Numbered from the stretch's first letter, positions 46,773 to 56,508 are shown. The stretch is 64,000 bases of DNA from Phycisphaerales bacterium UBA2402 (GCA_002343715.1 DDSA01000167.1:92076-156075), one strand, 5' to 3'. The notes: generated from the sequence alone by a model not told the origin. Made by a program: numbers and translations.

Positions 46773-49021
46773 CAGTTCGTCACCAGAAAGACGATCAGGA
46801 GAATAACCGCCAGGCCGCCGGCCATGCCGAACGCGTAGCCGTGAAGTTCGCCGCTCTGGCTCGGACGGATCAGTCGCCCGATCCCCTTCGGCAACCAGCC
46901 CAGGGCATCGACGATCCCGTCGACCAGGTATTGATCGATTATGTGAAAGAGATGTGCCAGAACCAGCAGCGGCTTGCGGATCAGGAAGTCATAGAACTCG
47001 TCAACGTACCACTTGTGCTTCGCCCAGTTCGCCAGCGGCCCCGCCGCGGGAAGCCATGAATCGGCTCTGGAGTGTGTTGCGCTCGTACGGCCTGCGTAAT
47101 GCAGGAAGTACGCGATGGCCATCCCGATCAGCGCGACGAACCCGGAAACCCACATCATCGCCTTGTGCGCATCGAATCCGAAGAAGGTGGCGTGAGACCG
47201 GGGTTCGCCCGGCGCGGGCTTGTGTGCGGCGAACTGGTACATCGCCGCGTCGTGGTGAGGGTCGTACGCGGCTGACGAGGCGTCCATCATCTGGCCGATG
47301 TACCCCAGGTGACTGGGGTGTGATGTCCCCTTGATGGGCCAGAAGGCGGCGAAGGCCGCGATGGTCAGGATCACGAGGACGGTATTGATGGCCCATCCGG
47401 GAGGGTGCGGGTGGAAATCGTGTGTTCCGTGCGACGCACCGGACTTTTCCCCATGAGCGTGCTGATCGTGTGCATGCCCGTGGTCGGCGTGCCCTTGATG
47501 CTTGTCGTCGTGCTGGGCGTGAAGTTCCTCGCCCGGCTCGTAGGACTGCGGGCCGACAAAGACCCGGAAGTAGACACGGAAGGTGTAGTACGCCGTAAGG
47601 CCCGCCGTGAGCAGGAGAATCCAGGCTACACCCTGCATGGACGGGTTGGCGAAAGCCTCTCCGAGGATGGTGTCCTTTGACCAGTAACCGGCGGTAATCA
47701 CCGGAAAGCCGATCAGGTTCAGGCTGCCCACCAGCATGGCAACATTCACGATCCGCCAACCGGGCATGGAGCCGACGCCGCTGAGTTTGCGGAGGTCCAA
47801 CTGCCCCGCGAACCCGTGCATGACAGCGCCGCAGGCCAGGAAGAGCATTGCCTTGAAAACAGCGTGCGTGAAGACATGGGCGGCGGCACCCACGCTGGTC
47901 AGCACACCCAAGCCGGCGAACATGTAGCCCAACTGGCTCACCGTGGAGTAGGCCATGATCCGCTTGATATCGAACTGGGCCATGCCGATGGTCGCCGCGA
48001 GCAAGGCGGTCAGCGCCCCCACCCAGGCCACCGTCGGCATGGCGTACTCGGAGATGAGGAAGAGCGGATAGGTGCGGGCGATAAGGAAGACACCGGCGGT
48101 CACCATCGTCGCCGCGTGGATAAGGGCCGAGACGGGCGTCGGGCCTTCCATCGCGTCGGGCAGCCAGACGTACAGCGGCAACTGGGCGGACTTGCCGAAC
48201 GCGCCGATCATGAGCAGCACCGCGATGAGTTGAGCTACCAACGGCACTTTCTCGATTTCGCCCGCCGAGACCGCCTTGGTGTACACGGCGGCCTGGGCGA
48301 ACATCTCCTTGTACTCCACCGTGCCGAAGTGAACAAAGCAGAGCATGATGCCCAGGGCGAGGAAGAGATCGCCGATACGGTTGACGATGAATGCCTTTTT
48401 CGCGGCCGCGACGGCGCTGGGCTTTTTGTAAAAATAACCGATGAGCAGGTACGAGCACAGGCCGACTCCTTCCCATCCCAAGTAGAGAAGGACAAGATTG
48501 TCGGCCATGACCAGGCAAGCCATCGAGAAGACGAAGAGGCAGAATGCCGCGAAGAAGCGGCAGTAGCCCGCGCCCGCCTCATGGCTCATGTATTCACTTG
48601 CGTACAACGCGATGAGCGTTGCCAGACCGGTGACAAAGAGCATCCACAGGCACGTCAATCCGTCCAGGTAGAATGCGAAGTTCGCTGTGAATGATTGACC
48701 CGGCCCGCTCCCCCACGACCAGGTGATCCATTGGAACACCGTCGTGATCTGTGTGCCCTGCACCGTGCTGTACATGGCCGCCGTGACGGCGAACGAAGCC
48801 GCCAACAGCCCCACGGTAATCCACGCGGGAAGTTTTGACCTGACACGGAATACGGCGCACAAAGCGCACAGAACAAAGCCCGCCAATGGCAGGATCGGGA
48901 TCAGCATCGCGTACCACGGACCCGACGCGGCAGCCCCGGCTGCGGTCACGCCCGCGGCGCCGTCGTGCATCGCCGTCAGGCTCCATATCGCGTCGCCGAG
49001 GATGGTTGAGGTCGTGTTCAA
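46772..49021 (-). CDS. nuoL: NADH-quinone oxidoreductase subunit L with a His-rich loop
   Basis: 749 residues from a TTG at 49021; an ATG at 48970 gives 732 residues, and neither has a strong ribosome binding site. It has the full NuoL architecture: the antiporter-like helices (LVLLYLGWEGVGLCSYLLIG, YVWLPDAMEGPTPVSALIHA) and the C-terminal lateral helix with its anchor (KHKWYVDEFYDFLIRKPLLV). Between them, coding at about 47395-47535, is a loop with a dozen or more His residues (ELHAQHDDKHQGHADHGHAH and following). Such a stretch is not part of the usual subunit and could bind Zn, Cu or Ni, or only be a flexible linker. Confidence 0.95.
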   Translation of the reverse strand: MNTTSTILGDAIWSLTAMHDGAAGVTAAGAAASGPWYAMLIPILPLAGFVLCALCAVFRVRSKLPAWITVGLLAASFAVTAAMYSTVQGTQITTVFQWITWSWGSGPGQSFTANFAFYLDGLTCLWMLFVTGLATLIALYASEYMSHEAGAGYCRFFAAFCLFVFSMACLVMADNLVLLYLGWEGVGLCSYLLIGYFYKKPSAVAAAKKAFIVNRIGDLFLALGIMLCFVHFGTVEYKEMFAQAAVYTKAVSAGEIEKVPLVAQLIAVLLMIGAFGKSAQLPLYVWLPDAMEGPTPVSALIHAATMVTAGVFLIARTYPLFLISEYAMPTVAWVGALTALLAATIGMAQFDIKRIMAYSTVSQLGYMFAGLGVLTSVGAAAHVFTHAVFKAMLFLACGAVMHGFAGQLDLRKLSGVGSMPGWRIVNVAMLVGSLNLIGFPVITAGYWSKDTILGEAFANPSMQGVAWILLLTAGLTAYYTFRVYFRVFVGPQSYEPGEELHAQHDDKHQGHADHGHAHDQHAHGEKSGASHGTHDFHPHPPGWAINTVLVILTIAAFAAFWPIKGTSHPSHLGYIGQMMDASSAAYDPHHDAAMYQFAAHKPAPGEPRSHATFFGFDAHKAMMWVSGFVALIGMAIAYFLHYAGRTSATHSRADSWLPAAGPLANWAKHKWYVDEFYDFLIRKPLLVLAHLFHIIDQYLVDGIVDALGWLPKGIGRLIRPSQSGELHGYAFGMAGGLAVILLIVFLVTN

Positions 49022-49090
49022 GTCAGTCTCAGAATCTGGCGGGTGACTTCGCGCAACTCATTCATGAACGCGGACAAAAGGCTGGAGGGG

Positions 49091-49456
49091 CTAGCCCCTC
49101 AGATCCTTCCACTCGCTCGCGTCGAGCGTTTCCTTCCGTCGGAAGAGGAGTACCACCAATGCGAGGGCCATCGCCGCTTCCGCCGCGGCGACCGTCAGCA
49201 CAAAGATCACAAACGTCTGTCCGGAGAAATCGAGGTGAAACCGCCCGAAGGCAACAAACGCGATCCCCGCCGCCTGGAACATGAGTTCCGTGCAGAGGAA
49301 CATGATGATGAGATTGCGCCGGGTGAGGAACCCGATCAGACCGAGGATGAACATCACCGCCGAGACCACCAGGTAATGGGCCAGCGTGGCGCTGTGCATC
49401 GGCTGCGGAAAGCCGGACTGGGCCAGCGTGTGAAGCAGCGGGTTGGAGAGGATCAT
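49091..49456 (-). CDS. nuoK: NADH-quinone oxidoreductase subunit K
   Basis: 121 residues. The ATG overlaps the nuoJ stop by four bases. Three transmembrane helices contain the conserved glutamates of NuoK (FLCTELMFQAAGIAFVAF and VLTVAAAEAAMALALVVLLF). It forms part of the proton path in the membrane arm. Confidence 0.96.
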   Translation of the reverse strand: MILSNPLLHTLAQSGFPQPMHSATLAHYLVVSAVMFILGLIGFLTRRNLIIMFLCTELMFQAAGIAFVAFGRFHLDFSGQTFVIFVLTVAAAEAAMALALVVLLFRRKETLDASEWKDLRG

Positions 49457-50436
49457 GCACTCCCTCCGGCTTCTTCACCGCGGGCAAGTCTGGCCGCGTG
49501 CCTCATCTTCTCCTCTTCGTCGATCTGCACCTGTTTTCGGCTCAGAACCACCGCACCGAGCATCGCCATGAGCAGGATGATGCCCGCGATCTCGATCGAT
49601 CCGGGGTGGTCACGCATGAGATTGAACCCGAGGTAATCGGCGTTGGTCGGCGTGAGCCCATCGGGCAGTGCGATGCTCCGCTCTCCATCGGGTGTAATCA
49701 CCCGAACCGTCAGTCCGTCCTCGCTGATCATGGCGTGGCCGGTCTCGTCGTGTGTCCGGATGCGCGACCCACCGGGCAATGTTCCCGCATTCCGCAAGGC
49801 GGCTTCTATTTTGCGTGGCATGGCGGCGAGGGTGTCACGCTCCGAAACGGAGGGTGGGGGTGACCAGCCCGTGGGCCCTCGGAACATCATCGTGGTGAGG
49901 ATGGCGAGCAAAAGGAACCCGACCACGCTCGCGCCGATTGGCTCTCGGGCCGCCGCGTCGTAGTCCGCGAGCACTTCAACCTGTTCCTCGCCGGGCGACT
50001 GGGTCGCGAGCATGATGACGAACAGATAGGTAATGAGGATCGCGCCGGCGTAGACGATGACCAGCGCAAAGGCCATAAACTCCGCCGAGAGGATCAGGAA
50101 CAGGCCCGACGTGGCCACAACTGTCAGAACGAAATACAAGGCCGCGTACACCGGGCGCGGGTGGGTGATGACCCTCAGGGCAGCACCCAGCGCCACCACC
50201 GAAAAGACATAAAAATAGATGTTGGGAAGATGCTCCGGGTTCTTCAACCCCAGGAAAAGCATCGCCAACCCACCGATGGCCCCGGCCAACAGCCCTCCAA
50301 AGACCTGCGGCGAGACCCCCTTCCGCGGCAATGCCAGGCAGACTCCCGCCGCGCCAAGCACGCACAGGAGGTACAGGATGGAAGGATTGATGATCTGGTC
50401 CAAGTGAAAACCCGCACTACCCACACCGGAAGGCAC
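49453..50436 (-). CDS. nuoJ: NADH-quinone oxidoreductase subunit J, extended
   Basis: 327 residues from a GTG at 50436. The start is uncertain (a TTG at 50400 just before DQIINPSILYLL is an alternative). Five transmembrane helices are present: YFYVFSVVALGAALRVITHP, VYAALYFVLTVVATSGLFLI, and EFMAFALVIVYAGAILITYL with the conserved pi-bulge region. A soluble loop of about 80 residues (SVSERDTLAAMPRKIEAALR onward) is inserted before the last helix, making the protein longer than the usual 170-200. It is the first nuo gene here; nuoA-nuoI are absent from the window. Confidence 0.93.
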   Translation of the reverse strand: MPSGVGSAGFHLDQIINPSILYLLCVLGAAGVCLALPRKGVSPQVFGGLLAGAIGGLAMLFLGLKNPEHLPNIYFYVFSVVALGAALRVITHPRPVYAALYFVLTVVATSGLFLILSAEFMAFALVIVYAGAILITYLFVIMLATQSPGEEQVEVLADYDAAAREPIGASVVGFLLLAILTTMMFRGPTGWSPPPSVSERDTLAAMPRKIEAALRNAGTLPGGSRIRTHDETGHAMISEDGLTVRVITPDGERSIALPDGLTPTNADYLGFNLMRDHPGSIEIAGIILLMAMLGAVVLSRKQVQIDEEEKMRHAARLARGEEAGGSA

Positions 50437-50693
50437 CGCCGCCGGGAGGCGACAACTCCGAACCGGAAAGAGGCGGGAGGGTAGAAGCGCTGGCGCGCCG
50501 GTTCAAGGATTCACGATCCCGCGGGCTCCGATCCGCTGCAGCGGCCAAAGCACGGCCGACAGCGATCCGAGAATCAAGCGTTTGGTCGTCCGCCTCCCGA
50601 TTCGCACGCTGGTATCGCCGCACTCGAAAGCGACCGTCGATTGTGCGGATAGCCATGGCCGCCCAGCCCCCCCCGCGGTCATTACACTTGACC

Positions 50694-52133
50694 ATGCCGT
50701 GCATTTACCTCACGCTTGTCATGGCCGTCCTGTTGACACTCGCACCGGCCTGGGGTCGCACGGACGTTCCCCCTGACTCCGGCCCTCCGACCCGTGAGCA
50801 GATCATGCGCACCCAGGTGGGCAAGCAGTTGGAATGGGTGCTGCGATCCATCAACGAGCGCGCTGTCACCGAGACAGAAGGTCGGTTCACCCCGCGGTTT
50901 CTGGAGCAGTTCACGATCGAGGAGGTGCGAAAGCGGCTCTCAACCCTGCGTGATGAGGCGTTCAAAGGGGAGACGGTTACGCTGGTTCGACATGAGGTCG
51001 ATCCCCGACCAGACGCCATGTCGTGCATCATCGGCAACGAGGAGGCGGATCGATTTCTGAGCCTGATTCTCTCGGTGAACGAAGAAACAGGGCAGATCGC
51101 GGGGATGCTCTTCGCCATCGCGGGCGGGGCCGGAGGCGAGGGGGGCGCTCAATGGGACGCGTTGGAAGGGAACCTGGGTAAGATCCAGGGAGGGGTCTGG
51201 TTCGGGGCGTACCAAGTTCTGATCGATAACCCCGGAACGATCCGTGCTGACGCGAGCGTGGACCCGGTGTACGAGTTCGGTTGGCGCAAGTGGCTGAACA
51301 TTTCGCATGTCTCGAGGGCGTGGGTCTTCGGCACGGTGGCGACGCTGCTCGCTGATGGCCGCGTGCATCTCACCGATGATCTGAAACAGGCCGACGGGCA
51401 GTCGTTCTCACTGGCCGATGCGATGGCGAGGAGCGCGGCGGGCGACGCGACAGCGACCGATGCGTTACTCCGGTTTGCCGGGCGATCTGATGTCGAACGA
51501 TATCTGCGCCTGTGTACCGAGCGGCCCGAGAAGAGCCTGCCCTTCCTGACGCAACGCGAGAACGCGCTGCTCAAATCTCCGGGCAACAAGGAACTGCTCA
51601 CGGCGTACGCGGCGGGAGACGAGGATGAACGGCTCGATATCCTTTCGGAAAAAGGCCGTCTACAGAGAGCGCTGGAGGACACGGCGGGCGCAACCGATTG
51701 GAAAGAGCCGAGCGAGATCGGCCGCGTTGGCTGGTTCGCCAGTAATCGAGAGGCGGCGTATGCCCTGGCGAAACTGCACGCGTTCGGTCAGCGCCCGGGG
51801 ATGGATTCCTTCGCGCGGGCTTGGAAGGCCCAGACGCCGAAGATCCGGATGGAAGGGGTCGAGCGGGAGGCGATCACCTTCGATCCCACAATCTGGACGA
51901 ACGTGGCGTTTCTCGGCGGTTCGGAACCCGGCGTGGCCAGCCTGGCGTGGTTGCTCACGCGGGATGATGGCAAGGTCTACGCACTCGTGATGACCTGGAA
52001 CAACGTGGAGAGGCCGCTGGAAGACGAGAAGTTGTACGAGTTAGCGAAGAAAGGCGTGGAAATTCTGGAGCGAGACGGAAAACCGGGGAAGAACCCCGGT
52101 GAAGTGAACAACGTTCCTAATGGCGACAAGTGA
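50694..52133 (+). CDS. Exported beta-lactamase-fold (ORF12-like) protein with degenerate active site
   Basis: 479 residues from the ATG at 50694, which begins a signal peptide (MPCIYLTLVMAVLLTLAPAW); GTG 50643 and ATG 50655 are alternatives. Residues about 30-140 resemble the cystatin-like N-terminal domain of ORF12/Cpe-type serine hydrolases (RFTPRFLEQFTIEEVRKRLS). The C-terminal domain follows the class A beta-lactamase order, but its catalytic motifs are lost. Where S-x-x-K is expected the text is ISHVSRAWVFGTVATLLADG, and where SDN is expected it is ARSAAGDATATDALLRFAGR. It is therefore probably a peptidoglycan- or ligand-binding pseudoenzyme. The small gene at 52160 follows closely. Confidence 0.7.
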   Translation: MPCIYLTLVMAVLLTLAPAWGRTDVPPDSGPPTREQIMRTQVGKQLEWVLRSINERAVTETEGRFTPRFLEQFTIEEVRKRLSTLRDEAFKGETVTLVRHEVDPRPDAMSCIIGNEEADRFLSLILSVNEETGQIAGMLFAIAGGAGGEGGAQWDALEGNLGKIQGGVWFGAYQVLIDNPGTIRADASVDPVYEFGWRKWLNISHVSRAWVFGTVATLLADGRVHLTDDLKQADGQSFSLADAMARSAAGDATATDALLRFAGRSDVERYLRLCTERPEKSLPFLTQRENALLKSPGNKELLTAYAAGDEDERLDILSEKGRLQRALEDTAGATDWKEPSEIGRVGWFASNREAAYALAKLHAFGQRPGMDSFARAWKAQTPKIRMEGVEREAITFDPTIWTNVAFLGGSEPGVASLAWLLTRDDGKVYALVMTWNNVERPLEDEKLYELAKKGVEILERDGKPGKNPGEVNNVPNGDK

Positions 52134-52159
52134 CTCCAGATCCTAATATCCTTCCGGCA

Positions 52160-52369
52160 ATGCCGGACAACTCCAAGTCCACCATGCGATCTCTGGGCGA
52201 GTTCTTCGGTCACATCCTGAAGGGCGTGCGGTCGCAACCACAAAAACGCGCACACACACTGGTTTCCAAGCAGGTTCAAGAGGAGCGGCGGGATGAGGGG
52301 AAGGTCACCCTCCGCCGCACCATTATCGAAGAAATCGAAGTCAACCAGAAGCCCCCGCGGGGTTCCTGA
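52160..52369 (+). CDS. Small conserved-type planctomycete protein
   Basis: 69 residues from the ATG at 52160 (a GTG at 52130 overlapping the previous stop would give 79). The N-terminus is an amphipathic SLGEFFGHILKGVRSQP and the C-terminus a beta-rich KVTLRRTIIEEIEV. That pattern I associate with short planctomycete proteins of unknown function; this is from memory of sequence texture, not a search. It is charged and lacks a signal or membrane segment. It lies 26 bases after the degenerate beta-lactamase-fold gene and may be co-transcribed. Confidence 0.6.
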   Translation: MPDNSKSTMRSLGEFFGHILKGVRSQPQKRAHTLVSKQVQEERRDEGKVTLRRTIIEEIEVNQKPPRGS

Positions 52370-52486
52370 ATTCCCGGGCTTGTGGTGTTACACACCTGTG
52401 ACCGACCCCCGGCCGCGGCGTGCGTCTGATTCATCGTCCGCGACCGTCGCGCGTGGCTTCGGTTTGCGGCAATGGAGACGCAACAC

Positions 52487-53707
52487 ATGAACCGAACTTC
52501 ACGTAGGCTTGCCTTGCCGTTTGTATCCGGACTTGCCTTGACACTCGCCGCGGCCTGCCCGCCCGGAGATACGCCAGCCGCCGCGGGGACATCGATGGGG
52601 CTGGTATCGGGCGATCCGCCCTCGCCAACTCCGCTCGATGGGCACAAACCCAGCGTGCAAATCGCCATCCTGCTGGATACAAGCAATAGCATGGACGGGC
52701 TGATCGCCCAGGCCAAGAGTCAACTCTGGTCAATCGTCAACACACTGGCCACCGCGAAGCACAAGGGGGTACGCCCATCACTTCAGGTCGCGCTGTACGA
52801 GTACGGGAAGAGTTCCCTCCCCTCGGGTGAAGGGTTCCTTCGTCAGATTCTGCCTCTGACGACTGACCTGGATGAAGTCTCGGCCCAACTCTTCGCGTTG
52901 ACTACCAACGGGGGTGAGGAGTATTGCGGCCATGTGATCGACGCCGCGACGAAAGGCTTGCTCTGGAGCGATCGTTCCGATGACCTGCGGTTCATCCTCA
53001 TCGCGGGCAATGAGCCTTTTACCCAGGGTGGCATCGATTACCGACACTCCATCCCCATGGCGGTCAAGAAAGGGATCGTGATCAACACCATCCATTGCGG
53101 GAACGAGCAGGTGGGCATCGAGACCAACTGGAAAGACGGTGCCCTGCTGGGCGAGGGAGCGTACTCGTTCATCGACACCAACGCCGCGGCGGTCCACATT
53201 CCCTCACCCTACGACGCCCAGATCACCACGCTGAGCAACGCACTCAACAAGACATACCTCGGCTACGGATCACAGGGCTTGGCGATGGCCGAGCGTCAGT
53301 CGGCGCAGGACAGCAATGCCGCTTCTGCGGCCCCTGGAGCCGCGGTGCAGCGGGCGCAGACCAAGGCGGGGGAGCAGTATCGCAATGTGCACTGGGACCT
53401 TGTAGACGCTGTAAAGGAGAAGGTGGTGAGTCTCGCGACAGTGGATGCCGACGAACTTCCCGAAGAGATGCGTGGGATGACCGTCGAGCAGCGCGAGGCC
53501 CATGTCCGCAAACTGGAAACCGAGCGAGTGAACATCCAGCGTCAGATCGGTGAACTCAGCCGCAAGCGAGAGGAGTTCGTGGCCTCCGAGCGTGCGAAGC
53601 ACCAGAACAGCCAGGCGCGAACGCTCGAGGGCGCGGTGATCGGGGCGCTCCAGACCCAGGCCAAACGCAAGGGCTATGAGTTCGACCCGCCCGCGGCGGG
53701 TCGGTGA
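52487..53707 (+). CDS. VWA-domain lipoprotein with C-terminal coiled coil
   Basis: 406 residues from the ATG at 52487, which has GGAG nine bases upstream; an ATG at 52472 is also in frame. The N-terminal signal ends in LTLAAAC, a plausible lipobox. Residues about 60-235 form a von Willebrand factor A domain with the MIDAS motif DTSNSM, the downstream Thr in LTTDLDEVS and Asp side in LLWSDRSDDLRFILIAGNEP. The last 150 residues are helical and charged with heptad-like pattern (QREAHVRKLETERVNIQRQI). The pattern resembles other planctomycete VWA lipoproteins of unknown role; a metal-dependent adhesion or protein-assembly function is likely. Confidence 0.82.
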   Translation: MNRTSRRLALPFVSGLALTLAAACPPGDTPAAAGTSMGLVSGDPPSPTPLDGHKPSVQIAILLDTSNSMDGLIAQAKSQLWSIVNTLATAKHKGVRPSLQVALYEYGKSSLPSGEGFLRQILPLTTDLDEVSAQLFALTTNGGEEYCGHVIDAATKGLLWSDRSDDLRFILIAGNEPFTQGGIDYRHSIPMAVKKGIVINTIHCGNEQVGIETNWKDGALLGEGAYSFIDTNAAAVHIPSPYDAQITTLSNALNKTYLGYGSQGLAMAERQSAQDSNAASAAPGAAVQRAQTKAGEQYRNVHWDLVDAVKEKVVSLATVDADELPEEMRGMTVEQREAHVRKLETERVNIQRQIGELSRKREEFVASERAKHQNSQARTLEGAVIGALQTQAKRKGYEFDPPAAGR

Positions 53708-53790
53708 TCGCGAATCGTGCCCTTGCCACCCCCACCCCGCACGGCACCGCGGCGCGGCAACCCTCAGGACCGAACTCATACGCTTGACGC

Positions 53791-54480
53791 GTGACAGACC
53801 CGCCCAGATTTCTCTGGACCAGCGATCGGACGCTGCGCGTCGAACTGGCCGATGCGATCAGTGATGACGCGACGACGTCGGTACGCGCGGTGCTGTACCG
53901 CGTGCGTTCCTTGGGTATCACCGGGCTGCAGGATGTCACCCCCGCGTACACAACGCTTATGCTGACGTTCGATCCGCTGCTCGTCGATGAGTCCAGCGCC
54001 GAGCGCATGGTGAGCGAGGCCCTGGCCGGATTCGCCGCGGATCCGCCCCGTCCGGATCGAACGATCGAGATCCCGGTCTGCTATGGTGGCGAGTTCGGCC
54101 CGGACCTCGCCGATGTCGCCGCGATCCATGGTTTGACCCCGGAGCGGGTCATCGAGTTGCACACCGGCACCTCGTACACGGTGGCGTTCCTGGGTTTCGC
54201 GCCGGGGTTTGCGTACCTCGCGGGTCTGCCGGCGGAACTGCACACCCCTCGCCTCTCCGCGCCGCGTGCCAGGCTGCCTGCCGGGAGCGTTGGGATCGGG
54301 GGCGGACAGACCGGCGTGTATCCGCGGCCGAGTTCGGGAGGGTGGCGGATCATCGGGCGGACGCCCCTGGTCCTATTCGACCCGATACGAGCCGAGGCGT
54401 CGTTGCTCCGCATCGGTGACGCGGTGCGGTTCAAGCCGATGAGCGCTTCAGAGTTTGCAGCGCACGGGGGCGAAGTGTGA
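53791..54480 (+). CDS. pxpB: 5-oxoprolinase subunit B (KipI-like)
   Basis: 229 residues from a GTG. Allophanate-hydrolase-subunit-1 family: [40 protein letters not shown], and [20 protein letters not shown], with length as expected. Together with PxpA and PxpC it hydrolyses 5-oxoproline (pyroglutamate) to glutamate with ATP. The stop overlaps pxpC by four bases. The missing partner pxpA (LamB/YcsF family) is not in the window. Confidence 0.92.
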   Translation: MTDPPRFLWTSDRTLRVELADAISDDATTSVRAVLYRVRSLGITGLQDVTPAYTTLMLTFDPLLVDESSAERMVSEALAGFAADPPRPDRTIEIPVCYGGEFGPDLADVAAIHGLTPERVIELHTGTSYTVAFLGFAPGFAYLAGLPAELHTPRLSAPRARLPAGSVGIGGGQTGVYPRPSSGGWRIIGRTPLVLFDPIRAEASLLRIGDAVRFKPMSASEFAAHGGEV

Positions 54481-55460
54481 GTTACCTTCGCATCATTCAT
54501 CCCGGCACGTACGCGACGGTGCAGGACCTGGGCCGTCCGGGGTACTCGGAACAGGCTGTCGCCCGGGGCGGCGCGGCGGATCGGTTCTCGCTGGCGATGG
54601 GCAACCGCCTGATCGGGAATCCGGATACATCGGCGGGGATCGAGTTCTCTCTCTCCGGCGGGCGCTTCGCCTTCGAGGATGACACCATCATCGTGATGAC
54701 TGGTGTGGCTGATGGACCAGGAGCCGCGCGGCCGGAGTGCGACGGTCACATCATCCCTTTATGGGAGCCGATCGAACTCCGCGCCGGCCAGGTCGTGAAC
54801 ATCGGGGGCTTCACGGCGGGTGCGAGCCTGTATCTCTGCGTCCGCGGCGGGGTGAACACCGCACCTGTGCTGGGCGGCCGCGGCACGCACCACATCGGCG
54901 GCTTCGGCGGTCACGAGGGTCGTGCCCTGATCGCCGGCGATCGTCTACCGATCGGTACGGAGCATCATCGCACGCCGCGATCGGCGGGCGCGGCATGGCG
55001 GGGCTTGACAGCGCGGGTGCTCGATCGAAGCTGTCTGCGGATCATGCCGGGACCGCACGCCCCTCTCATCGCCGGAGCATTCGATGAGTTCTGGCGGGGC
55101 GCGCGCCTGACCATGACCCCGCACTCCGACCGCGCCGGCTCCCGGTTCAATGGGCCGCGTGCCCGCCGCGAGCACGAAGGAACGCTCGTGACGGAGGGCG
55201 CGTTCCGCGGGGCGATGCAGTACCCCGGTGATGGTCTGTGGATCATCCTCGGGCCCGATGGGCCGACGACCGGAGGCTACCCGATCGCGGCGAGCGTATC
55301 GGCCCGCAGTGTGCCGGCGCTTGGACAACTGCGCCCCTCCGACAGCGTGGTCATGCTGACCTCGACACCGCGGGAGGAACGTCAAGCCCTGCGCGTGCTG
55401 GCTGATGACATTGATGCGGCGCTACCACCGGTCGATGACGGCCGGAGTCAGGTCTGGTAG
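54477..55460 (+). CDS. pxpC: 5-oxoprolinase subunit C (KipA-like)
   Basis: 327 residues from a GTG in the pxpB stop (GTGA). Biotin-dependent-carboxyltransferase/AHS2 family: [40 protein letters not shown], and near the end [20 protein letters not shown]. It is the catalytic partner of PxpB. It is convergent with asd, with only seven bases between the two stops. Confidence 0.92.
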   Translation: MSYLRIIHPGTYATVQDLGRPGYSEQAVARGGAADRFSLAMGNRLIGNPDTSAGIEFSLSGGRFAFEDDTIIVMTGVADGPGAARPECDGHIIPLWEPIELRAGQVVNIGGFTAGASLYLCVRGGVNTAPVLGGRGTHHIGGFGGHEGRALIAGDRLPIGTEHHRTPRSAGAAWRGLTARVLDRSCLRIMPGPHAPLIAGAFDEFWRGARLTMTPHSDRAGSRFNGPRARREHEGTLVTEGAFRGAMQYPGDGLWIILGPDGPTTGGYPIAASVSARSVPALGQLRPSDSVVMLTSTPREERQALRVLADDIDAALPPVDDGRSQVW

Positions 55461-55467
55461 GATCGGA

Positions 55468-56508
55468 TCAGTTCCGCCAGACCATCTCGGCGATCTGGAT
55501 GGCGTTCTGCGCGGCGCCCTTGCGGAGTTGGTCGCCGCAGATCCACAGGCACCAATGACGCGAACGGCCGGAGTCGTCGAGTGTGTGGGCCGGATCGGGC
55601 CGGATCCGTCCGATGAGGACATCATCGCCCCCGGCGGCCTTCAGGGGCGTGGGGAACACGTTGCCGGCGCGGTCGTCGATGATGCTGACGCCCGGCGCCC
55701 CATCGAAGGCAGCCCGGACCTCGGTCTCGCTCGCGGGGTTGCGCAGCGTGACGGCACAACTCTCGCTGTGCGCGCGATAGACGGGAACGCGGATGCACGT
55801 CGGCGTGATCCGGACGTTTCGATCATTCCATATCTTGTGCGTTTCATGGATGAGCTTCGACTCTTCCACGTTCAACCCGTTGGCGGGATCGACCGCGGAG
55901 TTATGGCTGAAGACGTTGAACGCGCACGGCTCGATGAAGACCTTCGGCTCACCCGCGCGGCCGGCGAGGGCATCGGCGGCGAGCCGCGACAGTTCGTCCA
56001 TCGCGGCGGCCCCCGCCCCCGACACCGCTTGATACGTCGAAACCACCACGCCTTCGACACCGAACCGAACCCGCAGCGGGTTCAGGCCCATCAGCATAAT
56101 GATCGTGGAGCAGTTCGGGTTGGCGATGAGCGCCGGACCCTCTCTGTCACGGAGGGCTTCGGGGTTGACCTCGGGCACAACGAGCGGCGTGGCCGGATCC
56201 ATGCGGAAGGCGGAAGAGTTATCAACGACCCATGTTCCTGCCCTGACCGCGCCGGGGCCGAACTGCTTCGAGACGCCGGAAGTCGCGCAGAAGACCGCAA
56301 CATCGACACCCTTCCATACGCCTTCGCCGATCTCTGAGACCCGCACGCTGCTCCCGGCGTACGGCAGCGTGACGCCCGCCGAGCGTGCCGAGGCGAAACA
56401 GCGGACTCTGGCGGCGGGCACGCCGCGCTGTTCGAGAATGCCGAGGGCTTCGCGCCCTACCGCGCCCGTCGCGCCGACCACCGCCACCGTGCAGTTCTGA
56501 AGACCCAT
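55468..56508 (-). CDS. asd: Aspartate-semialdehyde dehydrogenase
   Basis: 346 residues. The ATG abuts the previous stop, with AAGGAG seven bases upstream. NADP-binding start VAVVGATGAVGREALGILEQ; catalytic Cys in LIANPNCSTIIMLMGL; substrate Arg/His region in RVPVYRAHSESCAVTL. It reduces aspartyl phosphate to aspartate semialdehyde, between the two activities of the fused kinase-dehydrogenase upstream. It is the last gene of the met operon. The semialdehyde also feeds lysine synthesis. Confidence 0.96.
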   Translation of the reverse strand: MGLQNCTVAVVGATGAVGREALGILEQRGVPAARVRCFASARSAGVTLPYAGSSVRVSEIGEGVWKGVDVAVFCATSGVSKQFGPGAVRAGTWVVDNSSAFRMDPATPLVVPEVNPEALRDREGPALIANPNCSTIIMLMGLNPLRVRFGVEGVVVSTYQAVSGAGAAAMDELSRLAADALAGRAGEPKVFIEPCAFNVFSHNSAVDPANGLNVEESKLIHETHKIWNDRNVRITPTCIRVPVYRAHSESCAVTLRNPASETEVRAAFDGAPGVSIIDDRAGNVFPTPLKAAGGDDVLIGRIRPDPAHTLDDSGRSRHWCLWICGDQLRKGAAQNAIQIAEMVWRN

